Shown here: positions 45,141 to 54,642 of the stretch, piece after piece | How positions within the stretch are numbered: position 1 is the stretch's first letter | How the letters are laid out: every line of letters begins with the position of its first letter | Assembly (NCBI RefSeq): GCF_002161765.1 | Contig: NZ_NFIN01000013.1 | Location: 1-64,000 of the forward strand | Origin: Bacteroides sp. An322 | GTDB taxonomy: Bacteria > Bacteroidota > Bacteroidia > Bacteroidales > Bacteroidaceae | Direction: 5' to 3' | DNA: 64,000 bases | Translations under genes and position numbers: made by a program | The notes under the pieces: generated by a model | Databases searched by the model: none | What the model saw: only the letters and a program-made list of their open reading frames with translations | Told to the model about the DNA's origin: nothing

Positions 45141-45269
45141 TCACCACAGATTACACAGAATTAAATAATTAATAATGAATAATTAATAGTTTGGTAGGCG
45201 GAAACGCTTGTCGTTATTCATTATTCACTCTTAATTATTAATTATCAAAATCTGTGTAATCTGTGGTGA
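45141..45269. repeat. Nested palindrome: CACCACAGATTACACAG arms around a TA-rich palindrome
   Basis: Perfect 19-base outer arms (45141-45159 and 45251-45269) are the same sequence as the arms at 16-106. Inside them lies a second imperfect palindrome of the TA-rich family (about 45166-45244). Two repeat families are thus nested in one intergenic gap. Confidence 0.75.
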
Positions 45270-45280
45270 GTGAAAACTAA

Positions 45281-45994
45281 TCATTCTTCGGCTCTGATTT
45301 CGAAATAGCTTTCCAGTTCGTGTTGGGCTTCTTCGTTAATCGGGGCGATGTCGCGGATGATGCGTCCGTGTTCCAAGAGGGCGATGCGGGTACTGATTTC
45401 TATCGTGTGGGTCAGGTTATGGCTCGACACGAGGATGGTGGCACCTGTTTCTTGGTTGTAAGCTTGGAGCAGGTGGCGCAAGGCAGATTGCGAACTGGGG
45501 TCGAGGAAGTTGAACGGTTCGTCTAATATTAAGAGTTGGGGGCGGTTGAGCAGGGCGGCAAGGATGCCCGTCTTCTGCTTATTGCCCGCCGAGAGGTTTC
45601 GGATGAGTTTCTTTTGTCCTAAGATTTCACCGTTCATAAAACGCTCGTAGGGTATGAGTCTTTCATCTACAGTCGCCTTGTCGAGCCCACACATTTTCCC
45701 TACGAAATAGAAATATTCTTCGGGGGTGAGGTAATCGATGAGGAAACTTTCGTCCATGTAAGCGCCCGTAGTGTCTTTCCACGCTTCGCTTTGGCTCACT
45801 TCGATATCGCCGATATGTACATTGCCTTCATCGGCTTTCAGGAGGTCGAGAATGAGGCGGAACAGGGTGGTCTTTCCTGCTCCGTTATTGCCCACCAATC
45901 CGAGGATTTCGCCCGTGCGGACGGTGTAGGCGTCAATGTCGAGTACGGTGCGTGTGCCGTATATTTTCTTCAGGTTTGTGATTGTTATTTCCAT
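45281..45994 (-). CDS. ABC transporter ATP-binding protein
   Basis: The 237-residue ATPase has Walker A GLVGNNGAGKTTLF, a variant signature RNLSAGNKQKTGI, Walker B LLILDEPFNFLDP and the switch His in VSSHNLTHT. It energises an exporter whose membrane part is most likely the DUF5687 protein upstream on the same strand. The substrate is unknown. Confidence 0.9.
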   Translation of the reverse strand: MEITITNLKKIYGTRTVLDIDAYTVRTGEILGLVGNNGAGKTTLFRLILDLLKADEGNVHIGDIEVSQSEAWKDTTGAYMDESFLIDYLTPEEYFYFVGKMCGLDKATVDERLIPYERFMNGEILGQKKLIRNLSAGNKQKTGILAALLNRPQLLILDEPFNFLDPSSQSALRHLLQAYNQETGATILVSSHNLTHTIEISTRIALLEHGRIIRDIAPINEEAQHELESYFEIRAEE

Positions 45995-46002
45995 GTCGTT
46001 AG

Positions 46003-46074
46003 TTTATAGTTAATAATTAATAGTGAATAGTGGGGAAGTACGTTATTAACCCTTCATTATTAATTTTTCATTAA
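46003..46074. repeat. TA-rich palindromic repeat
   Basis: GTTAATAATTAATAGTGAAT and TTATTAACCCTTCATTATTAAT form an imperfect inverted repeat filling the gap between the permease and ATPase genes. It belongs to the family of 271, 463, 41511 and 44343. Confidence 0.5.
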
Positions 46075-46077
46075 TCA

Positions 46078-47565
46078 TCATCTCGTGTTCCGGAACCCTT
46101 CCATATTACGGTATCTCCGTGCCATGAAGCGGGTGTAGATGTTATTTATCCAGAGGCGGTGGGTGAGGAAGCCGGCTAAGCCTAATGCGCTCATCGTGAT
46201 GTAGCTTCCTGTAGTCCCTAAGAGCAGTTCCAGCCCGCTATTAACGAGGAGCGGGACAGTGAGCGAGGCAACTACAATCACCGTTTGGTACACATTGTTG
46301 TTCTGGCGTTTCCCCATTAACCCCGTATTAAGCGGGGCGGTCTTGTCGTTGTACACCGCCATTTGCATCATGCCGGGGAAAATGATTCCTGCCGTAAAAA
46401 AGAGATACGCTAAGTCCATAGACAAGGTTATCTCTCCGTTGCATACGGGTACTAAGCAAAAAATGAACGGAATAGCCAGCATACCGCATTGCACATAGTA
46501 CTTGGCACGAAGCATATTGTAAACGCTTTCGCGACGCACCATCAGCCCGTCGATATAATTGCCTTCTATCGCCATAATCTGGCTAAGCGTTGCCAGCCCG
46601 AATGCGCAATAACAATAAAGGCAGATGAAACCGTTCATACCGCTTTCTTCGTACAAGCCGAAGGTTAGGGCAAGAGCAAACAATACGGTGATGACAATCA
46701 GACTCCAGAACTGGCTTCGGGGGCTTTTGTTGCGGAAAAGCATCTTTAATTCCAGACGCATATATTCACCCACGTTCCCGTAGCGGTCAAGGAAGGCGTA
46801 ATCGCTGATTTTCTTGATTTTGGTGTCTTCTACCCGCGAGAGTTCGTTATAAATCAGGCGGAGTTGCACCTTGTAGTTGATGAAACCCATTAGCCCGATG
46901 CCCGTCAATGCGCCAAGAAAGGCGAAGGGATTCCACAAGATAAAGCCTTCGCCCCAGTTCATGGTGAAAGTGCTGACCCAATGCGTGTCGGGAAGGAACT
47001 CTAACAGGGCAAGCAGTCCGTAGACGGGGAGGCACCAGCAGATGTAAATGAACCTTTGGCGTTTCAATACGCGGATGAGCATACTCCAGTAGGAGTTCAT
47101 CACGGTGAGGAGCCACACACCGAGCGCATATCCCACGATGCCTGCCAGTCCGTAGAAGCGGGTGACGCTTAGCAGGGCAAAGGGCACGAAGAAGAAGAGC
47201 CAAAAGAAGTTGAACGGATTTATGGCTTCGCGTAGGAGAAGTGCTGCCATTACCTTTCGTTTCGGTACGGGAAGCAAGAGGAAAGGCTTGACTTCCTGAA
47301 TGGGAGTAGGGAACAAGAACCTTACCAAGAAATCGAGCGTAAGCACGATGAGTAATCCTTTGTTGAGGATGTGGTAAGGCTCCATGCCGGGGAAACCTTC
47401 GGAAAAAGCCGAGGGCAGCAATACCCCGAATAAAACGAGGTATGCTGCCCAAAATGCGATTCCGATATATACCATGACTTTAGCGAAGCGGTTCTTCTCG
47501 AACATCGGACTTCGCTTTTCGTCAAGCTTCTGTAATTTTCGGATATCGAAGAACAGGTGTGTCAT
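46078..47565 (-). CDS. DUF5687 membrane protein, ABC permease partner
   Basis: The 495-residue protein has about ten hydrophobic segments and matches my recollection of DUF5687, a family placed beside ABC ATPase genes in Bacteroidetes. Features include the N-terminal HLFFDIRKLQKLDEKRSPMF and a cytoplasmic region RLELKMLFRNKSPRSQF. It probably forms the membrane channel with the ATPase downstream. It starts 15 bases after the M16 protease gene. Confidence 0.75.
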   Translation of the reverse strand: MTHLFFDIRKLQKLDEKRSPMFEKNRFAKVMVYIGIAFWAAYLVLFGVLLPSAFSEGFPGMEPYHILNKGLLIVLTLDFLVRFLFPTPIQEVKPFLLLPVPKRKVMAALLLREAINPFNFFWLFFFVPFALLSVTRFYGLAGIVGYALGVWLLTVMNSYWSMLIRVLKRQRFIYICWCLPVYGLLALLEFLPDTHWVSTFTMNWGEGFILWNPFAFLGALTGIGLMGFINYKVQLRLIYNELSRVEDTKIKKISDYAFLDRYGNVGEYMRLELKMLFRNKSPRSQFWSLIVITVLFALALTFGLYEESGMNGFICLYCYCAFGLATLSQIMAIEGNYIDGLMVRRESVYNMLRAKYYVQCGMLAIPFIFCLVPVCNGEITLSMDLAYLFFTAGIIFPGMMQMAVYNDKTAPLNTGLMGKRQNNNVYQTVIVVASLTVPLLVNSGLELLLGTTGSYITMSALGLAGFLTHRLWINNIYTRFMARRYRNMEGFRNTR

Positions 47566-47580
47566 ATCTATTTTCAGACG

Positions 47581-50397
47581 TTAGTTAATATCACCCGAAG
47601 TCATGCTCACTTCGATGCGGTTCTTTTGAGAAACAAACGCTTTGGCGAATTGTTGGAGGTCGGCGCCCGTGATTCCGTTCACCAAGTCGGTGTATCCGGT
47701 GCGTGAGTCTAAACCTTCCCACAAATATCCATGCAAAAGCCCCAGCCAATATCCGTTTTCTTTTTGGTTGGCTTCATAGGTTTTGAGCATGTATTCCTTC
47801 ACCTTGGCAAGTTCTTCCGCTTTCGGTCCGTTAGCAATGAAGTCTTCGATGCCCTTATCAATGAGCTTGCTCATTTCAGCACGTTTGGTTGGGTCGGTAT
47901 CGAAATAGATTTGCAAGACACCTTCTACCTTCGGGTATTTGCTGATGCTGCCCTGTACGCTTACGCCGTATGAGGCTCCGGCTTCTTCGCGTACGGTCTC
48001 AGTATATTCCATGGTGAGGAGTTGCGAGAGCATGTTCATCATCAGCTTGTTCTTCAACGTATAATCACACGTTCCGCTTTCTACGATGAGTACGGTCGCT
48101 TTTTCGGTCTGAAGGTCTTTGTGGAAGACATTCTTCCATTCGCCTTTACGGATGTCAAGGTTTACATCGCGGAAACTTTCTTTGCGTCCTGTAGCGGGCA
48201 AGCTTCCTAAATAGGTTTCGATGAGTGGAGTAGCTTCCTGCGGGTTAATATTGCCTACGAAGATGAAGGTGAAATCGCTCGCGTCGGCAAAACGATCCTT
48301 ATACATATCCATCACTTTCGCATAGTCTATTTGGTCTATCATCTCGGCTTTCAGACGTGTGACACGCGGATTATTTCCATATAACATCTGAGTCACCGTA
48401 TCGCTCAATGCTGTATTCGGATTGGCTTCCTGATTGGCGAGAGCTGCTTTCATACGGGTCTTGAATGATTCGAACGCGGCTTGGTCGGCACGTGGTGCAG
48501 TGAAAGTAAGGTAGGTGAGCTGGAGCAAAGTCTCCAAGTCTTTCGGTGCACAACTTCCGTTTACGGCTTCGCTCAGGGTGCGTACCGAAGCAGATACCGA
48601 AGCCACTTTGCCTGCCAAGACTTTTTGTAGGTCGGTTGCACTGAAGTTGCCCAGTCCGCCCAACGATACGACATCATTGAGCACCTTGAATTGCAAGGCA
48701 TCCTTATCATCGAACAATGAATTTCCTCCTGCGCTGAACGCTTGCATCCGGATTTCGTCTGCCTTGAAATTAGTGGGTTTCAACACCACACGCACTCCGT
48801 TGTTCAGGGTCAGTACGGTCGATTCGTATTGTCCTTTTTCGGTATTTACCACTTTCCCTCCGGCAGGTGTTTCTTTCATCAACGGTTCATCGGACACCTT
48901 ATCTACATACGGCTCCAGTTTTTCGGCACTTACCTTTGCCAGTACTTGCTTGATAGCGGCTTCGGTAGGGTATTTCATGTCGGGCTTATCCGGACAGAAC
49001 AAGCATACCGCCATGTTGGTGTCGCTCACCAATTGCTTATAAAGGTCGTTCACGCCTTCCAGCGGGATATTCGGCACCAGTTGGTTCATCATGGTGTATT
49101 CATATTCCACGCTTGGGATAGGTTCTCCATCGATGAAATTAGATACATATTGGCTTACGAACTGTTCGTTACGCATCTTGTTGCGCTCGTTGTATGCGTT
49201 TTCCAGATTGCTCAGGTAATCGGCTTTTGCACGTGCAAATTCGCTTGCGGTGAATCCGAACTGATGTGCCCGTTCTATCTCACGCATCAAGGCTTCCAAG
49301 CCTGTTTCAATGCCGTTCTCCTTACAGATAGCCACGCCCGTAAACGCTTTCTTTGTCTTAGCAAGTATGAAGTCCATATCTTGCACTCCAGCATTGATGA
49401 AAGGCGGGGTAGCGGTTTGCAGAAGTTCTCCTAAACGGGCGTTCAGCATGTGAGATATCGCATAATCCATAAATGAATATGCCAGATAGCCCACGGTATT
49501 CTTTATCTCGGCTGGGAAAGGCTCGTGTTTATGGAATACCATTACTTGGGTGATTTCCTGCTCTTTATCCTTATTAATCGAAACGATAGGCTCTTTGTTG
49601 TCCGGCACAGGGAAATAGGTGCGCTCGGCAGGGTTGGCAGGCATTTGGATAGGACCGAACAAATTCTTTATCTTAGTCTCGATTTGGTCTACGTCAATGT
49701 CGCCCACCACGATAATGCCTTGCAAGTCTGGACGATACCATTTCTCGTAATAATCGCGCAAGTCCTGATAAGGGAAATTATCCACCACTTCCATGGTTCC
49801 GATGGGTAAGCGATACGCATATTTGCTTCCCGAGAAAAGGGTGGGGAATGCCGTTTCGTACATACGCATCATTGCCCCCAGACGGGTACGCCATTCTTCG
49901 TGGATAACTCCGCGCTCTTTGTCTATCTCTTTTGGGTCGAGTGTAAGGTCATCTGCCCAATCGTGCAGGATGAGCAAGCACGAGTCAATGATACCGTCAC
50001 GGATAACGGGTACATTACTAATGTTGTACACCGTTTCATCTATTGAAGTATAGGCATTCAGATTGGCTCCGAACTTCACACCGATAGATTCCAAATATTC
50101 GCGCAAGCTGGTACCGGGGAAATGCTTGGTTCCGTTGAAACACATGTGTTCCAAGAAGTGGGCAAGCCCGCGCTGGTTATCTTCTTCCAAGATAGAGCCG
50201 ACTTTTTGTGCGATATAGAAATCGGCTTGGTTTTCGGGTAATTCATTGTGACGGATATAATAAGTCAATCCGTTCTCTAATTTGCCTATCCTCACATCCG
50301 GATCGGTAGGGATAGGGGGCATCTGCTGGGCAAATGCAACGCTTGTGCTTCCAATGAGAAACACGGCGATTAATGCTTTTCTAAAAATCTTTTTCAT
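47581..50397 (-). CDS. M16 family zinc metallopeptidase
   Basis: The 938-residue exported protein has a signal peptide (1-23, TSVAFAQ). The inverted zinc motif HFLEH is at 80-84 (GLAHFLEHMCFNGTKHF), with the downstream Glu in ERGVIHEEWR. Two M16 halves follow, the second without the zinc motif, as in pitrilysin/PqqL-type enzymes. It likely degrades peptides in the periplasm. It lies 17 bases after trxB and 15 before the DUF5687 gene. Confidence 0.92.
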   Translation of the reverse strand: MKKIFRKALIAVFLIGSTSVAFAQQMPPIPTDPDVRIGKLENGLTYYIRHNELPENQADFYIAQKVGSILEEDNQRGLAHFLEHMCFNGTKHFPGTSLREYLESIGVKFGANLNAYTSIDETVYNISNVPVIRDGIIDSCLLILHDWADDLTLDPKEIDKERGVIHEEWRTRLGAMMRMYETAFPTLFSGSKYAYRLPIGTMEVVDNFPYQDLRDYYEKWYRPDLQGIIVVGDIDVDQIETKIKNLFGPIQMPANPAERTYFPVPDNKEPIVSINKDKEQEITQVMVFHKHEPFPAEIKNTVGYLAYSFMDYAISHMLNARLGELLQTATPPFINAGVQDMDFILAKTKKAFTGVAICKENGIETGLEALMREIERAHQFGFTASEFARAKADYLSNLENAYNERNKMRNEQFVSQYVSNFIDGEPIPSVEYEYTMMNQLVPNIPLEGVNDLYKQLVSDTNMAVCLFCPDKPDMKYPTEAAIKQVLAKVSAEKLEPYVDKVSDEPLMKETPAGGKVVNTEKGQYESTVLTLNNGVRVVLKPTNFKADEIRMQAFSAGGNSLFDDKDALQFKVLNDVVSLGGLGNFSATDLQKVLAGKVASVSASVRTLSEAVNGSCAPKDLETLLQLTYLTFTAPRADQAAFESFKTRMKAALANQEANPNTALSDTVTQMLYGNNPRVTRLKAEMIDQIDYAKVMDMYKDRFADASDFTFIFVGNINPQEATPLIETYLGSLPATGRKESFRDVNLDIRKGEWKNVFHKDLQTEKATVLIVESGTCDYTLKNKLMMNMLSQLLTMEYTETVREEAGASYGVSVQGSISKYPKVEGVLQIYFDTDPTKRAEMSKLIDKGIEDFIANGPKAEELAKVKEYMLKTYEANQKENGYWLGLLHGYLWEGLDSRTGYTDLVNGITGADLQQFAKAFVSQKNRIEVSMTSGDIN

Positions 50398-50414
50398 TTG
50401 TATTGAGCAATAAA

Positions 50415-51368
50415 TTATAACATTCCATTAGCTGAGAGGTATCGTTCGGCTTCGATAGCCGCCTTGCATCCGCTTCCGGCAGCGGTAATCGCCTGACGGT
50501 AATGCGGGTCGGCTACGTCTCCAGCCGCAAATACTCCAGGGATTCCGGTGCGCGGCGTTCCGGCTTCGGTCAAGATATAGCCCGTTTCATCGGTCTTTAC
50601 CCACGGCTTGAATATATCCGAGTTCGGCTTGTGTCCGATAGCAAGGAAGAAACCGTCAATGGGCACATCGTAACGTTCTTCGTCAGGTTCGCCCATACGT
50701 TTCACCACGTGCATTCCTTCTACACCGTTTTCGCCATACAATCCTACGGCATTGTGTTCGAAGAGCACTTGAATATGAGGATGATTCAATACCCGTTCCT
50801 GCATGATTTTCGAAGCACGCAGATAAGGCTTACGCACAACAAGATAGACTTGTTTTGCCAGTCCGGCAAGGTAAATGGCTTCCTCGCAAGCCGTATCTCC
50901 TCCGCCTACTACGGCTACGGTTTTCTTCCGGTAGAAGAATCCGTCGCAAGTGGCACAAGCGCTTACACCCATACCTGCATATTTTTTTTCGTCTTCCAAT
51001 CCCAAGTATTTAGCGGTAGCACCGGTAGAGATAATCACCGTATCGGCGGTGATTACTTTTCCTTCATCCGTTTCGAAAGTATAAGGAGCCTTACTCAGGT
51101 CGGCTTTAGTGATGATACCCGGACGGATATCGGCACCGAAACGTTCGGCTTGCTTGCGCAGGTCATCCATTAAGACCGGTCCCGTCACTCCGTCGGGATA
51201 GCCCGGAAAATTTTCCACCTCAGTGGTAATGGTGAGTTGGCCGCCCGGCTGGATTCCTTCGTAAAGCACCGGAGCGATATTCGCACGGCTGGTATAGATA
51301 GCTGCCGTATATCCGGCAGGACCTGACCCGATGATCAGGCATTTCACATGTTCTGTTGTCATATTCAT
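50415..51368 (-). CDS. trxB: Thioredoxin-disulfide reductase
   Basis: The 317-residue flavoenzyme has the FAD motif LIIGSGPAGYTAAIYTSRA, redox-active Cys pair in SACATCDGFFY, NADP motif VAVVGGGDTACEEA and a C-terminal GVFAAGDVADPHYRQ. It reduces thioredoxin with NADPH in the cytoplasm. The second in-frame ATG at 51362 is an equally plausible start. Confidence 0.95.
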   Translation of the reverse strand: MNMTTEHVKCLIIGSGPAGYTAAIYTSRANIAPVLYEGIQPGGQLTITTEVENFPGYPDGVTGPVLMDDLRKQAERFGADIRPGIITKADLSKAPYTFETDEGKVITADTVIISTGATAKYLGLEDEKKYAGMGVSACATCDGFFYRKKTVAVVGGGDTACEEAIYLAGLAKQVYLVVRKPYLRASKIMQERVLNHPHIQVLFEHNAVGLYGENGVEGMHVVKRMGEPDEERYDVPIDGFFLAIGHKPNSDIFKPWVKTDETGYILTEAGTPRTGIPGVFAAGDVADPHYRQAITAAGSGCKAAIEAERYLSANGML

Positions 51369-51404
51369 TCCTTGTTTTTATGTGTTGTTTGTTATTTCTC
51401 GTGC

Positions 51405-51412
51405 CAAAGATA
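51405..51412 (-). promoter_or_regulatory. -7 element for trxB
   Basis: The minus strand reads TATCTTTG, a perfect TAnnTTTG, 36 bases before the trxB start. The -33 TTTG is not evident. Confidence 0.6.
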
Positions 51413-51456
51413 GCGTTTTTTATTGAAGTATGAAGAGAGAGGCGTAAAAACTTCGA

Positions 51457-51488
51457 TTTGCAGATTCAGATTATTCTTTTTACCTTCG
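51457..51488 (+). promoter_or_regulatory. Promoter of the M50-like gene
   Basis: TTTG at 51457-51460, a 20-base spacer and TACCTTCG at 51481-51488, one base from TAnnTTTG. Confidence 0.6.
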
Positions 51489-51510
51489 TGTTTATTAAAT
51501 TGATAAGAAG

Positions 51511-52653
51511 ATGAAACAGGTATTGAAAATCATAGGCGGATTCTTGATTGGAATCCTGATGGGGCTGGTCGTGGCGGGAGTGGGGCTGGTCTTGTTCAGA
51601 GATATGTCGTTCTCGGAATATATCGGGAAGTTTTTGCGGCTCAATGCGATGGAGGTGATAGGCATCCCGTTGCTTTCATTGGTTTTCTTCCTGATAGCCG
51701 TTTCCTTGCAAGTCGTCCTGCACGAAGCGGGGCATTTGGTTTGCGGGCTGGCTTCGGGCTACCGTTTCGTATCGTTCCGCATCTTCAGCTTTACATGGAT
51801 ACGCCAAGGTGGGAAGGTGCGCATGAAACGCTTTAGCGTGAGCGGGACGGGCGGTCAATGCTTGCTGGTGCCTCCCGAAAAGCCCGATGAAGAGATTCCT
51901 GTTACCTTATATAATATAGGTGGGGTAGCGATGAATTTCCTGACGGCATTTGCGGCATTGTTCCCGTTTTTATTTATAGACGGTATGCCGTTTTTATGGA
52001 AAATGTTTCTCATCCAGTTTATGGGGATAGGGGTATTCTTGGGCTTGCTCAACGGCATCCCGATGAAGTTAGGCGGTATCGGGAACGATGCCTATTCGCT
52101 CCGTCTCTTGAAGCGGAATCCCGGCACCAAGCGTGCCCTCGTCCTCCAGCTTCGGATAAACGCGTTGATACAAGAAGGAATGCGCCCGAAGGAGATGCCT
52201 GAAGCTTGGTTCCGTTTGGAAGGGAAAATAGATTATAGCGATATGTTGCAAGCCACCGTTGCGCTCATGGAAATCTCGCGGATGCAAGACCGGGAAGAGT
52301 GGGAGGAAGCTTACGTCCGGCTGGAAGAAGCGGTAAGCCATAGTAAGGAACTGGTAGGCATCTTGAAGCAAGAGGCAGAAGCCGAACTGCTTTTTACCGC
52401 ATTGGTCATAGGGAAGGAGGAACGTGCCCGCGAACTTGCTATCGATAAATTAGTGGCATATATCCGGACATATAGCAAGGTGAGTAGTGCCAAGCAACGC
52501 CAGCTTTTCGCTATAGCTTTGTATATGGAGCACGACAAAGAAAAGGCGGAAGGAATCTACCGCACCGTGAAGGCAAAGCGGGAGAGTTACTTGATGCAGG
52601 GCGAAGTGAATATGGATCTCGCCCTAATGGAATCGTTGCTTTCCCAATGTTAA
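51511..52653 (+). CDS. M50-like intramembrane metalloprotease with helical C-terminal domain
   Basis: The 380-residue protein has hydrophobic segments at about 8-28, 50-70, 135-155 and 160-180. The zinc motif HEAGH is at 71-75 on the third helix region (VVLHEAGHLVCGLASGYRF), and a possible third ligand lies in GGIGNDAYSL. About 170 soluble residues of helical hairpins follow (LEEAVSHSKELVGILKQEAE) and resemble TPR units. Site-2-type proteases cut membrane-embedded regulators. The PDZ domain of RseP is absent. The substrate is unknown. Confidence 0.72.
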   Translation: MKQVLKIIGGFLIGILMGLVVAGVGLVLFRDMSFSEYIGKFLRLNAMEVIGIPLLSLVFFLIAVSLQVVLHEAGHLVCGLASGYRFVSFRIFSFTWIRQGGKVRMKRFSVSGTGGQCLLVPPEKPDEEIPVTLYNIGGVAMNFLTAFAALFPFLFIDGMPFLWKMFLIQFMGIGVFLGLLNGIPMKLGGIGNDAYSLRLLKRNPGTKRALVLQLRINALIQEGMRPKEMPEAWFRLEGKIDYSDMLQATVALMEISRMQDREEWEEAYVRLEEAVSHSKELVGILKQEAEAELLFTALVIGKEERARELAIDKLVAYIRTYSKVSSAKQRQLFAIALYMEHDKEKAEGIYRTVKAKRESYLMQGEVNMDLALMESLLSQC

Positions 52654-52700
52654 GCATTTAAGCAGGATTATCCATACAGATGCTCCGTACTCTGCATGCC

Positions 52701-52802
52701 AGTCCTCCCTTAATCCCGATAGGGCAGGACTGCAGTCCCACCTGCATAGGACTGGAGTCCTGACTGGGTAAAAACTCCAGTCCTACCTTGGCAGGACTGG
52801 GA
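52701..52802. repeat. Cluster of AGGACTGGAGTCC short palindromes
   Basis: Self-complementary units AGGACTGCAGTCC (52726-52738), AGGACTGGAGTCCT (52748-52761) and ACTCCAGTCCT (52774-52784) recur with partial copies at both edges. Units at 52748-52758 and 52774-52784 form an 11-base hairpin. It lies between convergent genes and may terminate both. Confidence 0.65.
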
Positions 52803-52813
52803 AGTGATATGGC

Positions 52814-53716
52814 TTATATCGAATCAGGAGCCGCCCAAAACCGTTCGGCATCCGTTGTGTGTATATCCGAAGGACCTGCGTCAGGGTCGGTGAATCCGGC
52901 TGGTGCCAATGTGATTTGACGCCCTTTCATGGCATCCTCTTTGCCATATCCCGTCTCTTCCCAACAGATAAACCAATAAAGGTTTTTTGCCCAATACGAA
53001 CGGTAATAATCATAATTGAAGTCTTCTTTCAGGCTATCGAATAAGGGATGGATTTGCATCGGTGAACCGGAGATATACCGTTCCCGCATCTCTGCCAGTG
53101 AGAGGGGAGTGCCTTCCGAATTGCTTATCCAGGCTTGCATGTCCGAATCTATCATCGCCCATTTGTTTTGTTCGGGAAGCCAGACCAGATTTACCACATG
53201 GCAATCCGAATCAAGCGTATCTGCAGGAAGGCAAGTGACGAAACGGTTGGTAATGCCTTCGGAGAGCATCAGTTCATGCAATAAAATGGAGTGCAGGCGG
53301 CAATTGAATGCCGGTTCCACTTCGCGGGTGTATTTCCACAAGTCGATGGCGTTGCGCTTTTCGGGATATTTCGTTTGGTTGGCATGCGGGATATTCTTTG
53401 CTACGAACTTAGCCAATGTTAAAGCCTTATCCCAAGTATTTGCGGCAGAATCTGTCAATAAGGTGTCAAGGCGAAAATACGCGCGTATCTTTTGTGCTTG
53501 AAGTGTGTCTTGTTGATACACAAAATGATAATGTGCCGTATCAGAAGCGTATGGCGTGGCATTGCGTAATAATTCGATACGTTCTGTCTCTTCCAGTTTA
53601 GAAGTATATGCTATCATTTGCTCTTTGAAAACGAAGCGGATGAGTAAGGCAGCGGTGATAAAGATAAGGATTAGTCCAACTAATGTATAGCCAATAATTT
53701 TCAATGTCTTTTTCAT
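52814..53716 (-). CDS. Transglutaminase-like domain protein
   Basis: The 300-residue protein has one N-terminal membrane helix (about 8-28). A papain-fold transglutaminase-like domain carries Cys 139 (FNCRLHSILLHELM), His 173 (DCHVVNLVWL) and Asp 190 (WAMIDSD) in catalytic order. It is likely a periplasmic membrane-anchored peptidase or cross-linking enzyme. Its start overlaps the stop of the next upstream gene by 4 bases. Confidence 0.8.
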   Translation of the reverse strand: MKKTLKIIGYTLVGLILIFITAALLIRFVFKEQMIAYTSKLEETERIELLRNATPYASDTAHYHFVYQQDTLQAQKIRAYFRLDTLLTDSAANTWDKALTLAKFVAKNIPHANQTKYPEKRNAIDLWKYTREVEPAFNCRLHSILLHELMLSEGITNRFVTCLPADTLDSDCHVVNLVWLPEQNKWAMIDSDMQAWISNSEGTPLSLAEMRERYISGSPMQIHPLFDSLKEDFNYDYYRSYWAKNLYWFICWEETGYGKEDAMKGRQITLAPAGFTDPDAGPSDIHTTDAERFWAAPDSI

Positions 53717-54576
53717 AAATCTGTTTTATCTTTAATGTTATTTACTTCACTTAACTTAATAAGGGAATCATCGAACTCAACGATTCGTTTGTCGTAGATA
53801 TAAAGCACTTGCCATGGATAAACCGATTTCATTGTTTCGATGAATGCTTTAACAAGCGGATGATTAGGGTCTTTAAAGGATTGATTGGTATGGGTGACAT
53901 GGAGCGCATAAATCGTGGCATCTGAAAGACACCCGTCTTCATCGATGCATACGCTTTTCACTTCTACGGCAAGTTCTTTTCCTCTCAATTCGGGGAAACG
54001 GCTCCACGGGAAGCGTTCCGACAACTCTTCGGAAACGTTTAGAGGTGTAACCCCTTCTGTCTTGTGGTTATGATAAAGTCTGGTGCGGATGATTTGTCCG
54101 TTCTTTACATCCATAAATAGCTCTATCTCTAAGTTGCGGTCGAATCCTGCATGGGAATAGCGTATCATTTTTCCTTTTCCCGCCCGGAGTTCTCCACTAA
54201 TCCAACGGGCGCAGATGGCTTTTTGTTCCGCATTATAATAAGGAGAGAAGATATGCCTTAGTGTGTCCGCATTAAGAAACAGGCTAGAATGTCTTTGGTG
54301 GACTTCATCGTATGGTTCGGTTTTAATTCCAGTTAGGTAAAGCCATCCTTCCCGCATTTCCCAATGTGCGGTATATCCATACCAGTTGGACGTACTATGG
54401 TCACGTTCTTCAGGCAAGAAGTTCAAGACTTGTGCCAGTAAGGCCGAATCTTCTTCTATCGGGTTAGCCAACAGATTCCATTCCTCCCCGTTAATGTGAA
54501 TGATGTCGCCTGCGTATGATGTGGCTTGAACTGTAAAAGTGGTAAGGGTGAATAAGCAAATAACAATGTATTTCAT
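53713..54576 (-). CDS. Secreted protein, unrecognised
   Basis: The 287-residue frame has a signal peptide (1-22, TFTVQATSYAG). The mature part is rich in Trp and charged residues (HINGEEWNLLANPIEED; GYTAHWEMREGWLYLTGIKT). Its C-terminal half, KSVYPWQVLYIYDKRI, resembles the end of TonB-type C-terminal domains only loosely. It is co-transcribed with the transglutaminase-like gene, with which it overlaps by 4 bases. No function is assigned. Confidence 0.7.
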   Translation of the reverse strand: MKYIVICLFTLTTFTVQATSYAGDIIHINGEEWNLLANPIEEDSALLAQVLNFLPEERDHSTSNWYGYTAHWEMREGWLYLTGIKTEPYDEVHQRHSSLFLNADTLRHIFSPYYNAEQKAICARWISGELRAGKGKMIRYSHAGFDRNLEIELFMDVKNGQIIRTRLYHNHKTEGVTPLNVSEELSERFPWSRFPELRGKELAVEVKSVCIDEDGCLSDATIYALHVTHTNQSFKDPNHPLVKAFIETMKSVYPWQVLYIYDKRIVEFDDSLIKLSEVNNIKDKTDL

Positions 54577-54602
54577 CTTTTGCTGGTTTTAGGTTTCCGC
54601 CT

Positions 54603-54610
54603 CAAATATA
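54603..54610 (-). promoter_or_regulatory. -7 element of the secreted protein/transglutaminase operon
   Basis: The minus strand reads TATATTTG, a TAnnTTTG match, 27 bases before the start codon. It lies back to back with the fhs promoter. Confidence 0.55.
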
Positions 54611-54642
54611 GCGAAAGCGGCGGACATTTGAAAGAAATTTTC

